From Deltaproteobacteria bacterium (GTDB taxonomy: Bacteria > Desulfobacterota > GWC2-55-46 > DRQE01), in the NCBI GenBank assembly GCA_024278765.1, contig JAJRSM010000019.1, positions 1-40,872 on the forward strand: a DNA stretch of 40,872 nt, read 5' to 3'. The notes beneath the pieces are model-generated. The model made no database searches and was not told the origin of the DNA. It saw nothing but the letters and a program-made list of their open reading frames with translations. Position 1 is the first letter of the stretch. The number at the start of each line of letters is the position of its first letter. Made by a program: the position numbers and the translations under genes. Of this stretch, positions 8,813 through 18,584 are shown piece after piece.

Positions 8813-9694
8813 ATGAGGGTTACAGAGAATATCGTCTATAGTACGTATATCAATGATATACTCAAGCACCAGCGTTCTTTGTTTAAGCTTCAAGAGCAGT
8901 TGGCCTCGGGTAAGGCCGTAAACTCCCTGTCCGATGATCCTGTCAATGCCGGTAGAATACTACGCGGTAGAAGTACCTTATCGGCCTTTGATCAGTATAC
9001 GAGGAACTCTAATACCGGGTTGACCTATCTGAGTATCGCCGAGTCGACTATGGACAGGGTTAAATCCATTATAATGAGAGCTAAGGAGGTCGCGATAAGC
9101 GAGGCCTCCGGTACAGCAGGTACTGCATCGCGCTTGAATGCCGCCTTTGAGGTAAGCCAGTTGCATGACGAGCTTATAGCTCTGGGTAATAAGAACTTTC
9201 AGGGTAGCTTTATGTTTGGCGGCTATGAGAGCGGCACTGAACCATTCGATACAGTCGGGGCTTACTCAGGTGATACGGCAGAGTATGCAATTCAGGTCGG
9301 GCAGTCTAAGACCCTTGCCATCGGCATAAATGGTGGTAACGTATTAAAAGGGGTCGGCGGCGGTGTTGATATAATTCAGTTGGTAGAGGACCTGCGAACA
9401 GCACTGAATGCCGATGATACGGCCAGCATACAGTCCGCTGTTGATGATATGGATAACTCATTTGAGCAGGTCTCTCTGGCTGTATCCGATATCGGTGGGC
9501 GTATATCAAGGCTTAACTCGATTATAGCGGATATAGAAAACTCCAAGCTTAATGTTCAGGCCTCGCTCTCAGGCATAGAGGATGCCGATATTATCAAGGT
9601 TATAAGTGATCTCACAAGGAGACAGACGGCACTGGAAGCAGCCATTGTCTCGGCCTCAAAGGTCTTTAGTCTGAGTATCTTCAATAGAATATAA
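8813..9694 (+). CDS. flgL: Flagellar hook-associated protein 3 FlgL
   Basis: MRVTENIVYSTYINDILKHQRSLFKLQEQLASGKAVNSLSDDPVNAGRIL; flagellin-like C-terminus. Confidence 0.95.
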   Translation: MRVTENIVYSTYINDILKHQRSLFKLQEQLASGKAVNSLSDDPVNAGRILRGRSTLSAFDQYTRNSNTGLTYLSIAESTMDRVKSIIMRAKEVAISEASGTAGTASRLNAAFEVSQLHDELIALGNKNFQGSFMFGGYESGTEPFDTVGAYSGDTAEYAIQVGQSKTLAIGINGGNVLKGVGGGVDIIQLVEDLRTALNADDTASIQSAVDDMDNSFEQVSLAVSDIGGRISRLNSIIADIENSKLNVQASLSGIEDADIIKVISDLTRRQTALEAAIVSASKVFSLSIFNRI

Positions 9695-9747
9695 CACTAA
9701 TTCTGCGATAGACTGCTTCATATATCTTAGGCCACGGAGGGCGCGTA

Positions 9748-9975
9748 ATGTTAGTATTGACACGGAAGTCAGGTGAGGCAATTAGAATAGGTGATGATAT
9801 ACGCATCGTCATCGTCTCGATTAAAGACAACCATATAAAACTTGGCATAGAAGCACCACTGAGCAACCCTGTTCATCGTGAAGAAATATATCTGAGAATC
9901 CAGCAGGAAAATAAAAACGCATCCACTACTATGCCTGATGATATAGTAGATGCATTAAAGGGGTTTGATGTCTAA
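9748..9975 (+). CDS. csrA: Carbon storage regulator CsrA
   Basis: [51 protein letters not shown]. Confidence 0.97.
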   Translation: MLVLTRKSGEAIRIGDDIRIVIVSIKDNHIKLGIEAPLSNPVHREEIYLRIQQENKNASTTMPDDIVDALKGFDV

Positions 9976-10481
9976 TGAATGTTACTGCTAATGGGCCAAA
10001 GTCCATAAAGCTTGATACTAGCCGTTTTGGAGAGGTCGAGGTTACCGAGGATAAGGTGATATTATTTGCCAACGGCATACCTGGCTTCGAGACCAATAAG
10101 AGATACATACTTATTGACCATGATGAGGGAGGGATGTTTAAGTGGCTGCAAGCCGTTGATGACCCGCAGGTCGCCTTTCTTATGACAGACCCTTGCATCT
10201 TTAAGCAGGACTATAAGGTATCAATCTCCAGACCCGAGCTAAAGAGCCTTAAGGCCGAGAACCTCTCGACCATCGTAACGCTTGTGACCGTCTGCGTTGA
10301 GCCCGATAATAACCTTATGGCCCTTAACCTCAAAGGACCGATAGTCTTTAATTCAGCTAATATGACGGGTAAGCAGCTAATCGTTGATAAGGAAGATTAC
10401 TCTTGCCGTTTTGAGGTCCAGTTGAGAACGCCTGAAAAGGTCACGCCTGAAAAGGTCACGCCTGAAAAGGTCGTAAAATAA
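9975..10481 (+). CDS. fliW: Flagellar assembly factor FliW (CsrA antagonist)
   Basis: FGEVEVTEDKVILFANGIPGFETNKRYILIDHDEGGMFKWLQAVDDPQVAFLMTDP; TAATG overlap with csrA. Confidence 0.95.
   Translation: MNVTANGPKSIKLDTSRFGEVEVTEDKVILFANGIPGFETNKRYILIDHDEGGMFKWLQAVDDPQVAFLMTDPCIFKQDYKVSISRPELKSLKAENLSTIVTLVTVCVEPDNNLMALNLKGPIVFNSANMTGKQLIVDKEDYSCRFEVQLRTPEKVTPEKVTPEKVVK
10428..10472 (+). repeat. Three perfect copies of a 15-nt in-frame tandem repeat at the fliW 3' end
   Basis: acgcctgaaaaggtc x3, encoding (TPEKV)3. Confidence 0.95.
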
Positions 10482-10574
10482 AAGACTAAATAGTCATACG
10501 TATACCTTGGAATTATGTAAGGTTTATATACTATAATTTTTGTATTTTATATACGTCATTATTTCTGCCTTTAA

Positions 10575-10592
10575 ATGTCACTATTTTGACAT
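10575..10592. other. Inverted repeat ATGTCA-N6-TGACAT, possible regulator site
   Basis: Perfect 6+6 palindrome about 30 nt upstream of a sigma-70-like -35 element. Confidence 0.4.
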
Positions 10593-10620
10593 GTCGACTC
10601 TCTCCGCTTTACGAAAACAC

Positions 10621-10648
10621 TTGATAATTCAAGGATTTTAATTATAAT
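10621..10648 (+). promoter_or_regulatory. Sigma-70-like promoter for the glycan island
   Basis: TTGATA-N16-TATAAT in the 281-nt gap upstream of the dehydratase gene. Confidence 0.5.
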
Positions 10649-10762
10649 GAGATATATCTGATATGGTATGGATTTTGCATATTACTAAAGGTATATCTAA
10701 CTAACAGTACCGTTGTTTACGGCTCTGCATTGCTGGGGGCGTAAAGCAGGGAAGGTGATTTT

Positions 10763-11758
10763 ATGGCGTTAGAAGGCAGTACTATACTTATAACCGGCGG
10801 GACCGGTTCTCTGGGTCAGAAGTTGACTGAGATTATTCTGGCCAATTATAATCCAAAGCGTCTTATAATTCTCAGCCGTGATGAGCTTAAGCAGTACGAG
10901 ATGTGTCAGAGATTTAATGACCATCAGGCTCTCAGGTTTTTTCTCGGTGATGTAAGAGACCGTGACAGGCTTTACAGGGCTTTTGATGGTGTTGATTATA
11001 TCATTCATGCGGCTGCCCTTAAGCAGGTACCCGCTGCCGAGTACAATCCTTTCGAGGCCATCAAGACAAATATTTATGGTGCTAAGAATGTCATTGACGC
11101 TGCCGTTGATTGGGGTGTTAAGAAGGTCGTAGCACTTAGCACAGATAAGGCCGCTAATCCGATAAACCTATACGGAGCGACAAAGCTCTGCTCTGATAAA
11201 CTTTTTATCTCCGGCAATACCTATGCCGGCAGTAAACCTACGCGTTTTTCTGTGGTGAGGTACGGCAATGTTGTGGGGAGTCGCGGCAGTGTTATTCCGT
11301 ATTTTCTTCAGAGTCGAAAGAGCGGGGTGGTTACTGTAACCGATAAGCGTATGACGAGGTTCTGGATAACGCTTGATCAGGGGGCGCGAATGGTACTGGA
11401 TTCTTTTGAGAGAATGAAGGGGGGGGAGATCTTTGTCCCTAAGATTCCAAGTACCGGAATTATGGATGTTGTCGAGGCCATCGCACCTGATTGCGAGGTA
11501 AAGCTAATAGGGATAAGGCCAGGAGAGAAACTCCATGAAGTCCTTATCAGTGAGGATGACGGTAGGTTAACGCTTGAGTATGATGATTACTTTGTGATCC
11601 AGCCGCAGTTCCCTTGGTGGGGGCAGGAGCGCAAAGAAGGCGGCGTCCCTGTGAGGGACGGCTTTACCTATACTAGTGATAATAATAAGGTCAAGCTGGA
11701 TATCAAGGGTATTCAGGATCTTGTAGAGACGTGGCATGGTGGTGGCGATCACGACTGA
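10763..11758 (+). CDS. pseB: UDP-GlcNAc 4,6-dehydratase, PseB-like
   Basis: ILITGGTGSLGQKLTEIIL; HAAALKQVPAAEYNPFEAIKTNIYGAKNVIDAA; ALSTDKAANPINLYGATKLCSDKLF; RPGEKLHEVL. Confidence 0.9.
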   Translation: MALEGSTILITGGTGSLGQKLTEIILANYNPKRLIILSRDELKQYEMCQRFNDHQALRFFLGDVRDRDRLYRAFDGVDYIIHAAALKQVPAAEYNPFEAIKTNIYGAKNVIDAAVDWGVKKVVALSTDKAANPINLYGATKLCSDKLFISGNTYAGSKPTRFSVVRYGNVVGSRGSVIPYFLQSRKSGVVTVTDKRMTRFWITLDQGARMVLDSFERMKGGEIFVPKIPSTGIMDVVEAIAPDCEVKLIGIRPGEKLHEVLISEDDGRLTLEYDDYFVIQPQFPWWGQERKEGGVPVRDGFTYTSDNNKVKLDIKGIQDLVETWHGGGDHD

Positions 11759-11819
11759 TAATTTTAAGATTTAATACGGATCTGGTTGTTAAATATAGAA
11801 GCGCAGAGGTCTTGAAAAG

Positions 11820-12920
11820 ATGGCAGAGAAGGTTATTATAGGCAGCCGTGAGGTTGGCCCTGGTTTTCCTACTTATATTATAGCTGAGGTCGGTTCTAAC
11901 CACGACGCAAGTCTGGAGCGTGCGATGGAGCTTGCAAAGGCCGCTAGAGATGCCGGGGCCGACGGCGTTAAGTTTCAGTCTTTTACAGCCGAGGGGCTTA
12001 TAAATCCGCTAAGGCCGGATGGTGCCGGCGGTTGGGAAGACCACCACGCATACGAGGTGATAGATAAGCTTACCTTACCGGCGAAGTGGCACTATGAACT
12101 TAAGCGTTATTGTGATGAGCTTGGTATAGATTTTCTCTCGGCCCCGTTTGATCTGGGTCGTGCAGATCTCTTACATATGGTTGGGGTATCGGCCTACAAA
12201 ATCGCCTCCGGCGATATTACCTATGTCCAGCTCCTTCAGAGAGTCGCATCCTTTGATAAGCCTGTTATCTTATCGACCGGGGCGTCTTATCTGGAAGAGG
12301 TCGATGAGGCGGTAAAGGTCATTATGGCAGCAGGCAATAGCCAGATCGCGCTGATGCATTGTGTCTCGCTTTATCCGAGCAAGTTCGAGGATGCCAACCT
12401 TAAATGCATAACGACTATGAGAAAAGCATGGGGTGTGCCGGTTGGGTTCTCTGATCATAGTGCTGGTTCTTTACTGGCGATAGGGGCGGTCTCTTTGGGT
12501 GCTTCTATAATAGAGAAGCACCTGACCTTTAGTCGTGAACTCGGCGGCCCAGATCATTCATATGCAATGGAGATCGGTGAGTTTAAAGAGATGGTAGATG
12601 ACATTCGTTCTATTGAGATTGCTCTTGGTACAGGTCTTAAAAAACCAACTGAGCAGGAGATCGGCGAGCGAGTAGGGGCACGGAGAAGTATATATCTAAG
12701 GAAAGACGTAGCGGCAGGGATGGTCCTTACCAGTGATCTCTTTAAGGTTGTCAGGCACGCCCATGGTATGGAGCCGTGCCAGTTATCTGGTGTTATAGGT
12801 AAAGAGGCCGCACGTGATCTAAAGCAGAATATGCCGTTGCTGGTAGATGATATTAGTGAATTCGACAAAACTTCTGAGACTGGGGCGGCAGCGAAGAAGC
12901 CGGACTTTGCCGGTCGTTGA
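11820..12920 (+). CDS. NeuB-family nonulosonate (sialic/pseudaminic/legionaminic-type) synthase with SAF domain
   Basis: AEVGSNHDASLERAMELAKAARDAGADGVKFQ; KIASGDITYVQLL; GFSDHSAG; EKHLTFSRELGGPDH; C-terminal SAF-like RRSIYLRKDVAAGMVLTSDLFKVVR. Confidence 0.92.
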   Translation: MAEKVIIGSREVGPGFPTYIIAEVGSNHDASLERAMELAKAARDAGADGVKFQSFTAEGLINPLRPDGAGGWEDHHAYEVIDKLTLPAKWHYELKRYCDELGIDFLSAPFDLGRADLLHMVGVSAYKIASGDITYVQLLQRVASFDKPVILSTGASYLEEVDEAVKVIMAAGNSQIALMHCVSLYPSKFEDANLKCITTMRKAWGVPVGFSDHSAGSLLAIGAVSLGASIIEKHLTFSRELGGPDHSYAMEIGEFKEMVDDIRSIEIALGTGLKKPTEQEIGERVGARRSIYLRKDVAAGMVLTSDLFKVVRHAHGMEPCQLSGVIGKEAARDLKQNMPLLVDDISEFDKTSETGAAAKKPDFAGR

Positions 12921-12988
12921 TTTTTTTAAAATTTCCGTCTTTTACCTTTACTCTAAACCAGGATTGTCTGTAATAAGGCGAGGGGCCT

Positions 12989-13801
12989 TTGGGTACGAAC
13001 CTAGTCGATGAAAAAGGACCGGCTGGTAGCAGATCGGTCATCGCTATCATTCAGGCACGGATGGGCTCGACCAGATTGCCAGGGAAGGTCTTGGCAGATC
13101 TCTCTGGCAAGACCATCTTATGGCATGTCGTTAGTAGGGTCAGGCACGTGCGTGCTGTGGACCGGATCGTTGTCGCAACGACTCTGGGCGCATCCGACGA
13201 CAAGATCGTAAGGTGGTGTGATGACGAAGGGGTAGCCTGCTTCAGGGGTAGCTCCGAGGATGTTCTGGATCGTTATTACCGGGCAGCCCTTGAGTACGAC
13301 GCGGCTACTATTGTCAGGATTACATCTGATTGCCCTTTGCTGGACCCTTCGCTTGTTGATATGGCTATCGCTAAATTTCAGGCCGGCGGCTATGATCACG
13401 TAAGTGTCGGAGGTAATTACCCGGACGGTCTTGATACAGAGGTCTTTTCATTCGCAGCCCTTGCTAGCGCGTGGAAAGAGGCGGTACTTGGCTCAGAGCG
13501 CGAGCATGTAACGCCGTTTATTTGGAAGCAGCCCGAGCGTTTCAGGCTCTTTGGTTTTAGTGCGCAGGAAGACTATCGAGCGATGCGCTGGACCGTAGAT
13601 GACGAGCGTGACCTCAGATTTGTCCGTGCCGTCAGTGACGGGTTAGGCCGACGTGATAAGCCTTTTGGCATGCAGGAAATACTTGATTACCTCAAGCTTC
13701 ATCCGCAGCTCTTAGAGATAAACGGCGGCACTATGCGTAACGAAGGATACGCAAAGTCTCTTCGCCAAGACGCAGTGACTGCGGTTACTGAAAAGGACTG
13801 A
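12989..13801 (+). CDS. SpsF-like cytidylyltransferase (TTG start)
   Basis: VIAIIQARMGSTRLPGKVLADLSGKTIL; FRGSSEDVLDRYYRAA; VRITSDCPLLDP. Confidence 0.9.
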   Translation: MGTNLVDEKGPAGSRSVIAIIQARMGSTRLPGKVLADLSGKTILWHVVSRVRHVRAVDRIVVATTLGASDDKIVRWCDDEGVACFRGSSEDVLDRYYRAALEYDAATIVRITSDCPLLDPSLVDMAIAKFQAGGYDHVSVGGNYPDGLDTEVFSFAALASAWKEAVLGSEREHVTPFIWKQPERFRLFGFSAQEDYRAMRWTVDDERDLRFVRAVSDGLGRRDKPFGMQEILDYLKLHPQLLEINGGTMRNEGYAKSLRQDAVTAVTEKD

Positions 13802-13840
13802 GCTGCCGGGTTAGCTTAATAACTTTATATCAAGGATGAT

Positions 13841-15154
13841 ATGACTACAGGTAATGACTCTGCATTTCCAATATCAGATGAGCTCTGGCAAAGGGGGCGA
13901 GCCCTTATTCCGACCGGCACCCAGACGCTCAGTAAGGCCCCTAACCAGTTCGTTGGCGGGGTAACTCCTAAGTACCTGAAGCGTGGTGAGGGCTCTCACG
14001 TATGGGACGTAGATGGTAACGAGTACATTGATTACCCTATGGCCCTTGGCCCTATCCTACTCGGCTATAACTATCCTCCGGTCATAGAGGCCGTAACAAA
14101 ACAGATCAAAGAAGGCACTACTTTTACCCTTATGCATCCGCTTGAGGTCGAGGTCGCTGAGCTCATGAGAGAGCTTGTTCCTAGCTGCGATATGGTGCGT
14201 TTTGGTAAAAACGGTGCCGACGCGACGAGTGCTGCCGTCAGGGCAGCGCGCGCTTATACTGGTAGAGAAAACGTTGCTTACTGCGGCTACCATGGTTGTC
14301 AGGACTGGTATGCCGTGGTGACCCCTCGTAATATTGGTATTCCTAAGTACCTTGCGTCCTTAATGCATGCCTTTGAATATAATAAAATAGAAAGTCTTGA
14401 AAAGGTCTTTGTCGAAAATCCCGGAAAGATAGCTGCCGTTATTATGGAGGTCCCAGGTATTGAGCCTGCGATTAATCCAGAGACAGGCATGAATTTTTTG
14501 CAAGAGGTCGCCGAGCTCGCCAGTAAAAACGGAGCAGTCTTTATTCTAGATGAGATTGTAACTGGCTTTCGTTTTTCTATCGGAGGTGCGCAGCAGAAGT
14601 ATGATGTAATGCCGGATCTGTCCTGCTTTGGTAAGGGCATGGCAAATGGTTTTCCGATCTCTGCCGTAGTAGGTAAAAAAGAATTTATGAAAGAGTTTGA
14701 CGAGGTTTTTTTCTCTATGACTTATTCCGGTGATACAATCGGGCTTAGTGCGGCAAAGGCTACTCTAACGGAACTCATTGAAAAGCCTGTAATAGATTAT
14801 ATCTGGAAGACGGGCGCGCGACTTCACGCAGGGGTAAATAAGCTAGCCGAAGAACTCGAAGTGCCGTTTCGCTTTGGTGGGCAGCCGGTAAGAGGCCATT
14901 ACGTAATTGAAGCTGGTGATGAGGACCAAGTGTTAACGGTAAAGAGTCTTTTTTTGCAGGAGACCGTCAAGCGCGGTATATTATTTGGCGGTCCTGTCTT
15001 TATTTCTTACTCGCACAGCGAGGGTGATATCGATAAAACAATCAATGTCGTGGGCGAGGCCTTCAAGGTTATAAAGAAGGCTTTGGCAAGCGGTGATCCA
15101 GATGCCTTTATAGAGGGCGAAAAACCAAGTGTAGTCTTCAGGCAAAGGAAGTAG
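13841..15154 (+). CDS. Class III PLP aminotransferase (glutamate-1-semialdehyde 2,1-aminomutase-like)
   Basis: GTQTLSKAPNQFVGGVTPKYLKRGEGSHVWDVDGNEYIDYPMALGPILLGYNYPPV; PLP-Lys region CFGKGMANGFPISAVVG. Confidence 0.9.
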   Translation: MTTGNDSAFPISDELWQRGRALIPTGTQTLSKAPNQFVGGVTPKYLKRGEGSHVWDVDGNEYIDYPMALGPILLGYNYPPVIEAVTKQIKEGTTFTLMHPLEVEVAELMRELVPSCDMVRFGKNGADATSAAVRAARAYTGRENVAYCGYHGCQDWYAVVTPRNIGIPKYLASLMHAFEYNKIESLEKVFVENPGKIAAVIMEVPGIEPAINPETGMNFLQEVAELASKNGAVFILDEIVTGFRFSIGGAQQKYDVMPDLSCFGKGMANGFPISAVVGKKEFMKEFDEVFFSMTYSGDTIGLSAAKATLTELIEKPVIDYIWKTGARLHAGVNKLAEELEVPFRFGGQPVRGHYVIEAGDEDQVLTVKSLFLQETVKRGILFGGPVFISYSHSEGDIDKTINVVGEAFKVIKKALASGDPDAFIEGEKPSVVFRQRK

Positions 15155-15155
15155 C

Positions 15156-16148
15156 GTGGATATTAAGGATAAAACATTTCTTCTAATTGGTTGCGGCTCT
15201 ATAGGGAGAAGGCATATAAAAAACCTCGCCTCTATCGGAGCAAGAAGGTTTATGCTCTGCGACCTTAGCGAAGACCGTCAGGCTCAAGCAAGGGCCTGTC
15301 TGCCTGGCGACGCTGAGGTAGAGTCTTTTACAGACTACTGCGCAGCCCTAGATAAGGGGCCAGATGCGGCTCTAATATGTACACCGTCGAGTATGCACCG
15401 GGAGATGTCGGTAGCAGCGGCGCGTGCCGGGGTAAATCTTTTTATCGAGAAGCCGCTATCACATACTATAGACGGCGTGGCAGAGCTTATAGAGATAGTA
15501 ACTGAAAAGCAACTGATAGCTACGATGGCGATGTGTTACCGCTTTCATCCTGTTTTTAAAAGGCTTAAGCAGATGATGGATGATAATGTTATAGGCAGGC
15601 TTTATCACGCCAATTGTTACGGCGGTTATTATCTGCCGTATTGGCATCCTAATGAGGATTATAGAACCGAATATGCTGCGCAGAAAAAACTTGGCGGCGG
15701 GGTGATACTAACAAGCATTCACGGCTTTGACAACCTGCGTTGGCTCTTTGGTGAGGTAGAGCAGGTAACTGCGATTGTTGATAAGGTCGGCGATCTGGAG
15801 ATGGACGTCGAGGATATGGCTCTTGGGACATTTCAGATGCAGAGCGGCTTGTATATAAGTTGGCAGACGGATTTCCTGAGAAGGTCTGATGAGCATATGT
15901 ATGTTATCGTTGGCGAATTAGGCACGCTCAGGTGTAATGTGCTGGAAGGTTTGATTGAGGTTTATTCTGCAGAGGATCGCAGTTGGAGCACAGAGCGGAT
16001 CGCCTATAATGTGAATGCCATGTATATAGCCGAGATGGAGTCTTTTGTCAGTGCCATTACTACGGGCTCGCCTGTGGCCGTAGGGCTTGATGAGGGGCGC
16101 AAAACTCTAAAGTTAGCACTTGAGATAAAGGCGCAAGGCGGAGGTTAG
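15156..16148 (+). CDS. Gfo/Idh/MocA-family oxidoreductase (GTG start)
   Basis: FLLIGCGSIGRRHIKNL; ALICTPSSMHREMSVAAARAGVNLFIEKPLS. Confidence 0.9.
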   Translation: MDIKDKTFLLIGCGSIGRRHIKNLASIGARRFMLCDLSEDRQAQARACLPGDAEVESFTDYCAALDKGPDAALICTPSSMHREMSVAAARAGVNLFIEKPLSHTIDGVAELIEIVTEKQLIATMAMCYRFHPVFKRLKQMMDDNVIGRLYHANCYGGYYLPYWHPNEDYRTEYAAQKKLGGGVILTSIHGFDNLRWLFGEVEQVTAIVDKVGDLEMDVEDMALGTFQMQSGLYISWQTDFLRRSDEHMYVIVGELGTLRCNVLEGLIEVYSAEDRSWSTERIAYNVNAMYIAEMESFVSAITTGSPVAVGLDEGRKTLKLALEIKAQGGG

Positions 16149-16151
16149 GCC

Positions 16152-17174
16152 ATGGGTATGGGAATTGCAAAGAGGGTTACTATCTGGACCGAGGGTGGCA
16201 GCTCTATAGGTATGGGACATATCGCCAGATGTATTAATCTCTCCCGCGCCCTTAAGGATGTCGGGATAGATTCAATGTATTACGTCAATAACGATCTGAC
16301 GACGATGGAGATCCTTAAGAAAAACGACCTGCCCTACCGGGTAGCACCGCTGGAAGATGTTCAGGGGCTCTTAGATGAAGATGAGCTTATTGTAATAGAT
16401 ACTAAAAAAGACCTGCCTGGGCAGGTTGAGCTCTTAAGATGCAGGGGGCGAAAGATTGTCTTGATCGATAACAATACCGCTGCCGTAGAGCAAGCAGATC
16501 TTACTATTATGCCATCGATCTACTTTGATGCTGAAAAAGACTATGTTAGCCCGAGCTCCAGAGGAGGAGCTGAGTATCTTATTATAGGTGATAGTTTTCG
16601 CGCCAAGAGAGAAGAGAGTTTGCGTCTAGGATTTTCTCTGCCTTTGCAGGTGCTGGTCTCTATGGGAGGGGCCGATCCAAATCATATTACAGAGAAGGTC
16701 GTTTCTGCTCTGGTTGGGATGGATCAGGTAGAGGTGGATATCGTAATCGGTAATGCATCAAAGCCGACAGAGAGTCTCTATGAACTGGAGCGTGCAGGGC
16801 ATACGAACGTCAGGTTTCACAAACACCTGACCGATCTTGCTCCGCTGATGACCAAGGCGCATGTGGCTTTTACGGCCCTGGGGACAACTATAAATGAGTT
16901 GGTCTTTATGGGAGTGCCACCGATAGTTATCTCTAATTACTTTGATGATTCGCAAGACCTCGGTAGGTTGAGAGGTCTTGAGGTCGGCATTGCAATGGAT
17001 CATCACAGCGATTGTTCTGCCGTGGATATAAGGGGCGCGGTCAAGGGCTTTGTCGATGACCACGCAGGGTGGGAGATGATGAACATGAATGCCGCAGCCT
17101 TGACCGACGGGATAGGTGCTGTTAGGATCGCAGCACTTATAGCAGACCTTGGTTGGCCTGGCAGGAAGGGGTAA
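16152..17174 (+). CDS. PseG/SpsG-like nucleotide-sugar hydrolase or glycosyltransferase-fold protein
   Basis: SSIGMGHIARCINLSRALKDVGI; VSMGGADPNHITEKVV; ALGTTINELVFMGVPPIVI. Confidence 0.85.
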   Translation: MGMGIAKRVTIWTEGGSSIGMGHIARCINLSRALKDVGIDSMYYVNNDLTTMEILKKNDLPYRVAPLEDVQGLLDEDELIVIDTKKDLPGQVELLRCRGRKIVLIDNNTAAVEQADLTIMPSIYFDAEKDYVSPSSRGGAEYLIIGDSFRAKREESLRLGFSLPLQVLVSMGGADPNHITEKVVSALVGMDQVEVDIVIGNASKPTESLYELERAGHTNVRFHKHLTDLAPLMTKAHVAFTALGTTINELVFMGVPPIVISNYFDDSQDLGRLRGLEVGIAMDHHSDCSAVDIRGAVKGFVDDHAGWEMMNMNAAALTDGIGAVRIAALIADLGWPGRKG

Positions 17175-17269
17175 GGTTTTTTTACAGGCTTTGACCGTTA
17201 AGTGGGATATGCCTTTGTTAAGGGGAATTATTTGAAGAACTTGAAGAGTATTTGTAGTAGTGCCGGGCT

Positions 17270-18508
17270 ATGAAGATTATAGTTGCAGGTGGTTATGATA
17301 CAAAAAACCTGGGCGATCACGCAATGCTTAAGGTCCTTCTTCGCGATCTTTCTGCGAAGGTTCCTGATCTTGAGACTGTTCTTTTGTCACGCCATCCTGA
17401 TAAAGCTTTTGATAAGGTCTACGGGGTTCATTCTATTCGTAACCTTGATTATGATACTAAAGAGGCCAGTCTTGGTCATTGGTTCAATGGGCTTAACTAC
17501 GGCGATGATACCGAGCATCTGCGCGTAATTCGCAAAGAGCTTGAGAGTGCCGACCTGCTTATAATAGGCGGGGGTAGGTTGCTGGTTGATATCTCTCTTG
17601 GCCTTTACCGGGGGCCTTTGCCTTATTATGCTTTGCTGGTTACGCTGGCCCGTTTTTTTAATTTGCCGGTTGTGATATTCGGTATGACGATTATCTCGGT
17701 CGATACAGATGCTGGACGTGAATTGATTAGATATATCGTCTCTAACTCGGATGCCGTTATGGTTAGGGAAGAATCATCACGGCGCGAGCTTGAGAGGCTG
17801 GGGCTTGGCTCAGAGCGTGTTCAGGTGTTGCCGGATCCTGCATTAGATCTTGAGTGTGGTGATAGAAAAGACAAGGGAATAGAGATACTCAGAGCCGAGG
17901 GTATAGGACTCAAAACTGGAAGGTGTGTTGCCCTATCGGTAAGGTCTATCGCGACTCTATGGGATGGTAGAGCAGAGCAGGCCGGTAGTAGTTTTATAGA
18001 GGCTTTGAGCAGGTTTGCGGATAATCTGGCAGAGGCACTCGATGTGGATATACTCTTTGTTGCTCAGCAAACCTACTGCGTCGACGAAAAATTCGAAGAC
18101 GACCGTCAGGTCGCCATTGCGGTTAAAGCGGGGATGGCGCGTAAAGACCTGGCGCATATTGTTAGAGGTGATTATGATGTTGATGAGACGCTTGCTTTGT
18201 ACCAGCTCTCTGAGATGCTGGTAGCTACTAGGCGTCATGCGATAGTCTTCGCACTTACTCAGGGGATCCCTGTGGTAGCCCTGAGCGGAGACCCTAATAT
18301 CGAAGGCTTTATGCAAAGCGTTGGCGGTGCAAGCGAGGTGATAAAGCTTGAAGATATGAATACCCCGGCAGCAACTGAAAAGATCAAGCAGGTCTGGGCC
18401 GAGCGCGAGCAGAGGGGCGTGGCAATAGCAAAGTATATATCCGAGCTTAGTAAGAGCGTCGGCGGTTACGGCGAGACCATGATTAACATTAGGGGTAGTA
18501 AGGTTTAA
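17270..18508 (+). CDS. Polysaccharide pyruvyl transferase family protein (CsaB-like)
   Basis: MKIIVAGGYDTKNLGDHAML; LLIIGGGRLLVDIS; ATRRHAIVFALTQGIPVVALSGDPNIEGFM. Confidence 0.85.
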   Translation: MKIIVAGGYDTKNLGDHAMLKVLLRDLSAKVPDLETVLLSRHPDKAFDKVYGVHSIRNLDYDTKEASLGHWFNGLNYGDDTEHLRVIRKELESADLLIIGGGRLLVDISLGLYRGPLPYYALLVTLARFFNLPVVIFGMTIISVDTDAGRELIRYIVSNSDAVMVREESSRRELERLGLGSERVQVLPDPALDLECGDRKDKGIEILRAEGIGLKTGRCVALSVRSIATLWDGRAEQAGSSFIEALSRFADNLAEALDVDILFVAQQTYCVDEKFEDDRQVAIAVKAGMARKDLAHIVRGDYDVDETLALYQLSEMLVATRRHAIVFALTQGIPVVALSGDPNIEGFMQSVGGASEVIKLEDMNTPAATEKIKQVWAEREQRGVAIAKYISELSKSVGGYGETMINIRGSKV

Positions 18509-18584
18509 TTATATTACGGGTTGTTTGATCTAGCTGGTTTAGAAAGAAACAAGTTTTGTTATTGTTATAAAGCGGAGGGTCTGG

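Noticed and set aside
13841-15154. Heme biosynthesis hemL
   Set aside because: Although GSA-aminomutase-like, its context among NeuB, SpsF and PseG-like genes argues for a sugar aminotransferase role, so no hemL symbol was given
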